A stretch of DNA of 5,013 bases from Chloroflexota bacterium. GTDB lineage: Bacteria; Chloroflexota; Limnocylindria; P2-11E. Both the position numbers and the translations under genes were made by a program. The stretch lies in the NCBI GenBank assembly GCA_025350745.1, contig JANXXG010000236.1, positions 1 to 5,013 of the forward strand. The letters run 5' to 3'. A model generated the notes under the pieces. The model did not search any database. It had not been told where the DNA came from and saw only the letters and a list, made by a program, of their open reading frames with translations. This document shows positions 1 through 5,013 of this stretch, piece by piece (positions within the stretch are counted from its first letter, which is position 1; each line of letters begins with the position of its first letter).

Positions 1-17
1 AGCGGGTCGTCCGGCGC

Positions 18-26
18 AGGAGAGGG
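18..26 (+). promoter_or_regulatory. Shine-Dalgarno sequence of the first gene
   Basis: The purine run AGGAGAGGG lies just upstream of a cluster of start codons (GTG 32, ATG 35, ATG 38). From the AGGAG core to GTG 32 is 9 nt; from the overlapping GAGG (22-25) to ATG 35 is also 9 nt. Either of the first two starts is therefore well placed, and the true start may be one codon downstream of the one annotated. It is the only convincing ribosome binding site in the window. Confidence 0.7.
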
Positions 27-31
27 ATGTC

Positions 32-748
32 GTGATGATGATCGGGATCCTCGTGCCGGTCGCGATCCTCGGGTTGCTCGTCGTTGGCGCCGCGATGCTG
101 TTCCGCCGGGGCGGAGACGGCCTGGACTTCGCCCCACGCAACCTGCTGCGGCTGTACCTGTACATCGCCTCGCTTGCCGGGATCGTCGTCCTCTCGATCG
201 GTCTTTCCGGGATCTTGAACGCCGGTCTTGCGGCCGCCCTGGGCACTGGATTCATCTACGGCAGCAACTCCTTCCCAGTGCCGGCGATGGCGCCAGCATG
301 CCCGCCGAACATTCCGCCGGGCTCGCCAGAGTGCAAAGGATTCCCGCCGGACTTCACCGAGCGTCAGGCGCGCGAGCTCGAGCGCCGGCGAGGCGATGAC
401 CTCATCCGCGGGATCACCTTCGCCGTGTTCGGTGCGATCTTCTGGGGAGCCCACTGGGCCGCCCGGCGGAGCGTGATCGGGACCGATGCGCCGCAGTCGG
501 GGATGCGTCGCGGGTACCTCATGCTCGGGACCGTGATCTTTGGTCTCTCGACGGTCGTCCTGCTCCCAATGGGGATCTATCAGGGCCTGTCGTACCTGAT
601 CCTTGGCGCGGCAGACGGCGTCTACCGTCAGGGTGCCGGCGAGTCGCTCTCGGGCGGGCTCGTCACGCTACCCGTCTGGCTTATGTACCTCTGGCTGGTC
701 GTGCGCGAGTTCCGTTCGGCGCGTCCGGCCGCCGCCCCGCCGGTCTAG
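32..748 (+). CDS. DUF5671-like five-helix integral membrane protein, function unknown
   Basis: Encodes 238 aa with about five hydrophobic helices, at roughly residues 4-23, 41-62, 127-146, 161-183 and 208-225. Arginine clusters at 25-26, 145-146, 159-160 and 225-231 fit the positive-inside rule with the N-terminus outside and the C-terminus in the cytoplasm. The stretch around residues 38-62 (LLRLYLYIASLAG followed by a hydrophobic helix) resembles DUF5671 domains, small membrane modules of unknown function common in Chloroflexota and Actinomycetota; this assignment is from memory of the family pattern. The long loop between helices 2 and 3 (about 72-126) would be extracytoplasmic. It has ten prolines within residues 82-106 and two cysteines (C90, C101) that could form a disulfide. 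Start: GTG 32 is the longest option, with ATG 35 and ATG 38 directly after it; the Shine-Dalgarno at 18-26 supports this cluster. The stop TAG abuts the uvrA ATG. No enzymatic motif is visible. Confidence 0.85.
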   Translation: MMMIGILVPVAILGLLVVGAAMLFRRGGDGLDFAPRNLLRLYLYIASLAGIVVLSIGLSGILNAGLAAALGTGFIYGSNSFPVPAMAPACPPNIPPGSPECKGFPPDFTERQARELERRRGDDLIRGITFAVFGAIFWGAHWAARRSVIGTDAPQSGMRRGYLMLGTVIFGLSTVVLLPMGIYQGLSYLILGAADGVYRQGAGESLSGGLVTLPVWLMYLWLVVREFRSARPAAAPPV

Positions 749-751
749 ATG
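746..751 (+). promoter_or_regulatory. Stop-start junction TAGATG, probable translational coupling into uvrA
   Basis: The stop codon of the membrane protein gene (746-748) is followed immediately by the uvrA ATG (749-751), with no spacer. The preceding 20 bases are pyrimidine- and GC-rich and hold no Shine-Dalgarno-like purine run. Translation of uvrA therefore most likely depends on ribosomes that finish the upstream gene and restart. This is inferred from spacing only. Confidence 0.5.
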
Positions 752-3634
752 CCGATCGATCACATCCACGTCAAAGGCGCGCGTGAGAACAACCTCAAGA
801 ACGTCGACGTGAAGATCCCGCGCGACAAGATGGTCGTCATCACCGGCCTTTCCGGATCGGGAAAGTCCTCGCTCGCGTTCGACACCATCTACGCCGAGGG
901 CCAGCGACGCTACGTGGAGTCCCTCTCGGCGTACGCCCGCCAGTTCCTCGGGCAGATGGAGAAGCCGGACGTCGACTTCATCGAGGGGCTCTCGCCCGCT
1001 GTCTCGATCGACCAGAAAGGCGCGACGCGGAACCCCCGCTCGACCGTGGGCACCGTCACCGAGATCTACGACCACCTGCGGCTGCTGTTCGCGCGCGTGG
1101 GCGTGCCGCACTGCCCGACCCACGGCATCCCGATCGTCGCCCAGCATGTGCAGGAGATCGTCGATCAGATCCAGGGCCAGCCGGAGGGATCGCGGCTGCT
1201 CATCCTTGGGCCGCTGGTCCGCGACCGGAAAGGCGAGCACCAGCAGCTGCTGGTGACGGCGCGCCGTGGCGGCTTTGCCCGCGCGCGCGTCGACGGCACC
1301 GTGCGCGACCTGTCCGAGGACATCGTGCTCGACAAGATGAAGAAGCACTCGATCGAGGTCGTCGTCGACCGGTTCGTCGTGCATCGGGGCGCCGACGCCG
1401 AGGCCGATCGATCACGGCTCACGGACTCGGTGGAGACCGCCCTGCGGCTGGGCGAAGGGCTCGCGCTCGTCGCCGACGCCGACGGAAAGAGGCCGGAACG
1501 GATCTTCTCCGAGCGGTTGGCCTGCCCTGAAGGCGACTTCTCGATCGGCGAGATCGAGCCGCGGACCTTCTCGTTCAACTCGCCGCATGGAGCCTGTCCG
1601 GCCTGCACCGGCATCGGGACGCGGCTCGAGCCCGATCCCGAGCTCATCCTCGCGAATCCGGACCTGTCGATCCGCGAAGGGGGAGTCCTGCCGTGGCAGC
1701 GGGATAAGAGCACTGCCGCGTACCGGATGGCGATCCTTGTGGCGGTCGCACGAAAGGCCGGATTCTCGCTCGACACGCCGATCAAAGACCTTCCGAAGAA
1801 GGCGGTCGAGGCCGTCCTCCATGGGATCGGCGCGCCGCTGAAGCTCTCGTACGAGAACCGGAGCGGCAACAAGCGAAGCTACGAGGTGGACTTCGAGGGT
1901 CTCGTCGGGTGGGTCGAGCGCTCCCACAAGGAGACGACGTCGGACTTCACGCGCATCGACCTCGAGCGCTACATGAGCGAGCGGCCGTGCCCCGTCTGCG
2001 GCGGCGCCCGCCTGAAGCCGGAGACGCTCGCAGTGAAGATCGGGGACAAGAACATCGTCGACGTCTCGCGGATGTCGGTCCTTGAGGCCGTCGAATGGAC
2101 CAACGTGCTCGACAAGGTGAAGGGTGGACCGCTCGGCACCAGGGAGCGCACCATCGCGAAGCAGGTCTTGAAGGAGATCCGGCAGCGGCTTGGGTTCCTG
2201 AAGGACGTCGGTCTTGATTATCTGACCATCGACCGGGCCGCGACGACGCTGTCGGGCGGCGAGGCTCAGCGGATCCGGCTCGCGACCCAGATCGGGTCCG
2301 GGCTCATGGGGGTCCTGTACATCCTTGACGAGCCATCGATCGGCCTCCATCAGCGCGACAATGCCCGGCTCATCCGCACGCTCCTGGGGATGCGCGATAT
2401 CGGCAACACCGTCATCGTCGTCGAACACGACGAGGAGACCATCCGCACGGCCGATTGGGTCATCGACGTCGGTCCCGGCGCGGGCAAGCACGGCGGTGAG
2501 ATCATCGCCGAAGGCCCGGTCGAGACGATCCTCCGGTCGCAGTGCTCGATCACGGGGGCCTACCTCGCGGGCCGTCGGCGCATTCCGGTCCCGGCGCGGC
2601 GACGGACGCCGAAGCGCGAGGCGATCATCGTGCGCGGCGCAACTCAGAACAACCTCAAGACCATCGACGTGCGCTTCCCGCTCGGGGTGTTCATCTCCGT
2701 CACCGGCGTCTCCGGATCCGGGAAGAGCACGCTCGTGAACGACATCCTGTTCCGGCGGCTCGCACAGGCACTGGCCAAGGCGAAGGATCGGCCGGGCGCG
2801 CATCGCGCGGTGGAGGGCATCGCGCATATCGACAAGGTGATCGATATCGACCAGTCGCCGATCGGCCGGACCCCGCGGTCCAACCCCGCGACCTACACCG
2901 GCCTGTTCACGCCGATCCGGGATCTGTTCGCAGCGATCCCCGAGGCCAGGCTGCGTGGCTACACCGCCGGGCGCTTCTCGTTCAACGTGAAGGGCGGGCG
3001 CTGCGAGGCGTGCGTGGGCGACGGGATCATCAAGATCGAGATGCAGTTCCTTCCGGACGTCTACGTTCCCTGCGAGGTATGCGCCGGCAAGCGGTACAAC
3101 CGCGAGGCCCTCGAGATCCACTACAAGGGAAAGAGCATCAGCGACATCCTCGACATGACCGTCGAGGAGGCGCTCGGCTTCTTCGCGAACGTACCGGCCG
3201 TCGAGACGCGGCTCCGGACGCTCAACGACGTCGGCCTCGGCTACATCCACCTGGGGCAACCCGCGACGACACTGTCGGGCGGCGAGGCCCAGCGGGTGAA
3301 GCTCGCGACCGAGCTCAGTCGGCGGGCCACGGGCCGGACGCTGTACATCCTCGACGAGCCCACGACCGGCCTGCACTTCGCCGACGTCGAGAAGCTCCTC
3401 GAGGTGCTCCACCGGCTCGTCGACACCGGGAACACCGTGGTCGTGATCGAACATAACCTCGACGTGGTAAAGACCGCGGACCACGTCATCGACCTCGGCC
3501 CCGAGGGTGGCAAGGCGGGCGGGGAGATCATGGCCGAGGGCACTCCCGAAGAGGTCGCGAAGGTCCGTCGCTCGTTCACCGGCCGGTACTTGCGCGAAAT
3601 CCTCACGACCGGCGAGCTGCGCGGCATCGCCTGA
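749..3634 (+). CDS. uvrA: UvrA, excinuclease ABC subunit A (nucleotide excision repair damage sensor)
   Basis: Full-length UvrA of 961 aa (E. coli has 940). It is a cytoplasmic dimeric ATPase that scans DNA for bulky lesions, loads UvrB and then leaves, so that UvrC can incise. Both ABC modules are intact. Module I has Walker A GLSGSGKS (33-40), signature LSGGEAQR (501-508), Walker B ILDEPS (525-530) and switch His 560. Module II has Walker [10 protein letters not shown] (653-661), signature LSGGEAQR (842-849), Walker [10 protein letters not shown] (866-874) and His 902. The UvrB-binding region falls at about 131-245 and the insertion domain at about 290-400. Zinc sites: C122/H125 (CPTH) with C414/C417; the C-terminal finger C752, C755, C775, C778 is complete; the first classical finger has C259, C283 and C286 but Gly 262 where E. 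coli has its second cysteine. The motif [16 protein letters not shown] (698-713) is strongly conserved in the family. ATG 749 is the natural start, giving the usual N-terminus ([13 protein letters not shown]). No SOS box can be assessed because the operon promoter lies outside the window. Confidence 0.98.
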   Translation: MPIDHIHVKGARENNLKNVDVKIPRDKMVVITGLSGSGKSSLAFDTIYAEGQRRYVESLSAYARQFLGQMEKPDVDFIEGLSPAVSIDQKGATRNPRSTVGTVTEIYDHLRLLFARVGVPHCPTHGIPIVAQHVQEIVDQIQGQPEGSRLLILGPLVRDRKGEHQQLLVTARRGGFARARVDGTVRDLSEDIVLDKMKKHSIEVVVDRFVVHRGADAEADRSRLTDSVETALRLGEGLALVADADGKRPERIFSERLACPEGDFSIGEIEPRTFSFNSPHGACPACTGIGTRLEPDPELILANPDLSIREGGVLPWQRDKSTAAYRMAILVAVARKAGFSLDTPIKDLPKKAVEAVLHGIGAPLKLSYENRSGNKRSYEVDFEGLVGWVERSHKETTSDFTRIDLERYMSERPCPVCGGARLKPETLAVKIGDKNIVDVSRMSVLEAVEWTNVLDKVKGGPLGTRERTIAKQVLKEIRQRLGFLKDVGLDYLTIDRAATTLSGGEAQRIRLATQIGSGLMGVLYILDEPSIGLHQRDNARLIRTLLGMRDIGNTVIVVEHDEETIRTADWVIDVGPGAGKHGGEIIAEGPVETILRSQCSITGAYLAGRRRIPVPARRRTPKREAIIVRGATQNNLKTIDVRFPLGVFISVTGVSGSGKSTLVNDILFRRLAQALAKAKDRPGAHRAVEGIAHIDKVIDIDQSPIGRTPRSNPATYTGLFTPIRDLFAAIPEARLRGYTAGRFSFNVKGGRCEACVGDGIIKIEMQFLPDVYVPCEVCAGKRYNREALEIHYKGKSISDILDMTVEEALGFFANVPAVETRLRTLNDVGLGYIHLGQPATTLSGGEAQRVKLATELSRRATGRTLYILDEPTTGLHFADVEKLLEVLHRLVDTGNTVVVIEHNLDVVKTADHVIDLGPEGGKAGGEIMAEGTPEEVAKVRRSFTGRYLREILTTGELRGIA

Positions 3635-3644
3635 GCCGCTGCCG

Positions 3645-4613
3645 ATGAACGCCATCGACCTGCTCATCGGCGCGGCGCTCGTGCTCGCCGTCGTGACCGG
3701 CATCCGCGCGGGCTTCATCAAGACCCTCTACGGCCTTGTCACCTGGGTCGTGGCCATCCCCGCCGCGTTCCTGCTCCAGGGTCCGTTCGGGTCACTGCTC
3801 GCTGGCGCGGGTCTGGCGGCCCCCGCGGCCCGCACGATCGCCTTCGTCGTCGTGCTTCTGATCATCGAGGTTGGTTTCACCGTCGGCGGACAGCTGGTCG
3901 TCTTCCCGTTCGTCGACCGGCTGCACAGGGATCGCACTCTCGGTATCGCAGACCGCGCCTTCGGGGTTCTCCCCTCGATCCTGCGCACGCTCGTCATCAC
4001 CGCTGTCGCGCTCGCCGCGGCCCTCGTGCTGCCGGTCGGCAGCGAGGTCCGGACCGCGATCGACCATTCGCGCGCGGCCCAGGCGCTCATCGCACAGGTG
4101 TCGGCGGTCCAGCCCGCGCTCGGCGCGCTCGCCGGCGGCCAGGACGACGGCGCCCCCCTCTTCGTCACCCGGCTCGGAGCCGATCAGAGCGAGAAGCTCG
4201 ATCTTCCGAATGACCTCGCCCTCGCCCCCGATCCGGACGCAGAGGCCGAGATGCTCCAGCTCTTGAATCAGGAGCGGACCAGCCGCGGACTTCCGGCGCT
4301 CGCGCTCGACACGCGCATGGTGCCGGTCGCGCGGCAGCATTCGCTCGAGATGTTCCAGCTGAAGTATTTCGGCCACCAGTCTCCGTCTCTCGGCTCGCCA
4401 TTCGACCGGCTGCAGGCGGCGAAGATCTCCTACACGCGCGCGGGCGAGAACCTCGCGTACGCGCGCTCGGTGGCGATCGCGCACCGGGGCCTCATGGAGA
4501 GCCCCGGGCATCGCGAGAACATCCTTCGCCCGGAATTCACCCGGGCTGCCATCGGGGTCATCGCGGCCGGCCCGTACGGTCGGATGTTCACGCAGCTCTT
4601 CATCACCCCGTAG
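3645..4613 (+). CDS. CvpA-family membrane protein with C-terminal CAP (SCP/PR-1-like) domain
   Basis: Encodes 322 aa in two parts. Residues 1-130 form a CvpA-like module: helices at about 3-20, 29-46, 63-86 and 113-130, with the typical opening NAIDLLIGAALVL and a 'G.RAGF' turn after helix 1. E. coli CvpA is an inner-membrane protein linked to colicin V production, with its molecular role unsettled. After a loose Ala/Asp-rich linker (about 131-198), residues 199-322 form a bacterial CAP domain of the YkwD/PR-1 type. The conserved pocket residues are all present: H232 (ARQHS), H244 (YFGHQSP), E268 (AGENLAY) and H289 (SPGHRENIL). Positively charged loops at 21-26 and 91-114 predict both termini outside, placing the CAP domain outside the membrane. 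Biochemical activity of bacterial CAP domains is mostly unknown. ATG 3645 is chosen because it gives the canonical CvpA N-terminus; the frame is open further upstream, but only inside uvrA. It starts 10 nt after the uvrA stop, with no clear Shine-Dalgarno, so coupling is likely. Confidence 0.92.
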   Translation: MNAIDLLIGAALVLAVVTGIRAGFIKTLYGLVTWVVAIPAAFLLQGPFGSLLAGAGLAAPAARTIAFVVVLLIIEVGFTVGGQLVVFPFVDRLHRDRTLGIADRAFGVLPSILRTLVITAVALAAALVLPVGSEVRTAIDHSRAAQALIAQVSAVQPALGALAGGQDDGAPLFVTRLGADQSEKLDLPNDLALAPDPDAEAEMLQLLNQERTSRGLPALALDTRMVPVARQHSLEMFQLKYFGHQSPSLGSPFDRLQAAKISYTRAGENLAYARSVAIAHRGLMESPGHRENILRPEFTRAAIGVIAAGPYGRMFTQLFITP

Positions 4614-4626
4614 CGGTCCAGGCCCG

Positions 4627-4646
4627 GAACGTGCAACGAACGTTCG
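4627..4646 (+). repeat. GAACGT direct/inverted repeat in the gap before the last gene
   Basis: The 34-nt gap 4614-4647 holds GAACGT at 4627-4632 and again at 4638-4643, 11 bp apart (about one helical turn). The second copy is part of a perfect 10-bp palindrome, CGAACGTTCG (4637-4646), ending one base before the ATG at 4648. GAACGT 4627-4632 can also pair with ACGTTC 4640-4645 around a 7-nt loop in RNA. It could be a small operator or a hairpin that hides the start codon. There is no T-run after it, so it is not a standard intrinsic terminator. Chance occurrence is possible. Confidence 0.35.
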
Positions 4647-4647
4647 G

Positions 4648-5007
4648 ATGCATAGGCCGTTCGCGTCGGTCACGAGGTGGATCACCGAGACGCTCGCCAG
4701 CCCCTGGGCCCTCGGGGTCGCGCTCGCGTTCATCGCGGTGTACGTCGTCGCCGGGCCCCGGCTGGGCCTGCCCGAGCAGCGCCTGGACCTTGGGTTCTTC
4801 CTGACGTTCACGACCTTTCTGCTCGTCTTCGTGATCGAGCATCAGGGCTACGGCGACCGCGCCGCGGTGCAGACGAAGCTCGACGAGCTGATCCGGGCGC
4901 TTGATGCCGATCGATCGAAGATCGGTATCGAAGTGCGGCCGCCGAAGGAGATCGACTCAATGCGAGTGGAGGCCCGCGAGCGAGAGGGTCGCAGGTCGAC
5001 CGAGTAA
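4648..5007 (+). CDS. Small membrane protein of the 'low-affinity iron permease' family
   Basis: Encodes 119 aa with two hydrophobic helices (about 20-37 and 47-64), followed by a cytoplasmic-looking charged tail. The pattern 'TFTTFLLVFVIEHQ' (52-65), then a short spacer, then TKLDELIRAL (76-85), matches the bacterial Iron_permease family (PF04120-type), where 'TFLMVFLIQ...KLDELI' is the hallmark. The family name derives from distant resemblance to fungal low-affinity Fe(II) transporters. Bacterial members this short have no proven transport activity, so the iron role is a label, not a conclusion. Here the usual glutamine after the second helix is replaced by Glu 64-His 65. The tail (86-119) is rich in Arg and Glu and looks disordered. 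ATG 4648 is the only reasonable start: no in-frame ATG, GTG or TTG lies in the gap, and starting later would cut into the protein. No Shine-Dalgarno is apparent; the palindrome 4637-4646 occupies that position. It ends 6 nt before the window edge. Confidence 0.8.
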   Translation: MHRPFASVTRWITETLASPWALGVALAFIAVYVVAGPRLGLPEQRLDLGFFLTFTTFLLVFVIEHQGYGDRAAVQTKLDELIRALDADRSKIGIEVRPPKEIDSMRVEAREREGRRSTE

Positions 5008-5013
5008 GGTCAG

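Noticed and set aside
2239..3295. Near-identical DNA around 2249-2272 and 3272-3295
   Set aside because: These are the codons for the two LSGGEAQR signatures of UvrA's duplicated ABC modules, an ancient family feature rather than a new repeat.
2542..3456. A 304-codon + strand frame inside uvrA
   Set aside because: It lies wholly within uvrA in another frame, has an Arg/Gly/His-rich shadow composition, and lacks a ribosome binding site or domain.
3507..3644. Upstream extension of the CvpA-CAP frame to ATG 3507
   Set aside because: The extra 46 residues would overlap the uvrA C-terminus and read as Arg/Ser/Pro-rich shadow sequence. ATG 3645 gives the normal CvpA N-terminus beginning at the first helix.
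1412..3721. A 769-codon open frame on the - strand opposite uvrA
   Set aside because: It is the antisense shadow of a high-GC gene with strong third-position bias. The translation is Arg/Asp/Glu-rich low-complexity text with no recognisable domain, and uvrA on the other strand is certain.
4473..4480. GCGATCGC, the cyanobacterial HIP1 octamer
   Set aside because: I found only one copy, inside the CAP coding region. HIP1-bearing genomes would show several in 5 kb, and the gene content is not cyanobacterial.
4637..4646. LexA/SOS box candidate CGAACGTTCG
   Set aside because: The Gram-positive LexA box needs about four bases between GAAC and GTTC; here they abut. It also lies downstream of uvrA rather than at an operon promoter.
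4614..4647. Intrinsic terminator between the CvpA-CAP gene and the last gene
   Set aside because: The possible stem is only six base pairs, its downstream arm runs up to the start codon, and no T-run follows.
3792..4811. A 339-codon open frame on the - strand opposite the CvpA-CAP gene and the last gene
   Set aside because: It crosses two well-supported + strand genes and has a composition typical of antisense GC-rich frames, with no membrane segment or motif.

Overview
The window is a compact, high-GC stretch (roughly two-thirds G+C by eye) with four genes, all on the + strand and almost no non-coding DNA. Codons favour G/C at the third position. The gene set points to a high-GC Gram-positive-like or Chloroflexota bacterium: a DUF5671-like membrane protein, UvrA, a CvpA domain fused to an extracytoplasmic CAP domain, and a small 'low-affinity iron permease'-type membrane protein. 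My best guess is a soil or freshwater Chloroflexota lineage such as Limnocylindria/Ellin6529, with Actinomycetota as the alternative. This is inferred from gene content and protein style; there is no marker RNA here.

Layout: 32-748 encodes a five-helix membrane protein of unknown function. 749-3634 is a complete uvrA (961 aa), the damage-recognition ATPase of nucleotide excision repair; it begins on the base after the preceding stop codon. 3645-4613 encodes a CvpA-like four-helix membrane domain joined to a CAP/SCP domain with all four conserved pocket residues. 4648-5007 encodes a 119-aa two-helix protein of the Iron_permease-like family. Junction spacings are 0, 10 and 34 nt, so the four genes probably form one transcription unit whose promoter lies upstream of the window. 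Only the first gene has a clear Shine-Dalgarno sequence.

Working together: UvrA acts with UvrB and UvrC, which are not in the window. The three membrane proteins have no proven connection to repair. Their co-transcription may reflect a stress-response grouping or simply gene packing.

I see no mobile element, CRISPR array, RNA gene, toxin-antitoxin pair or clearly new defence system. The points most worth checking are a missing cysteine ligand in UvrA's first zinc finger, the CvpA-CAP fusion, the GAACGT repeat/palindrome before the last gene, and a marked excess of GATC sites.
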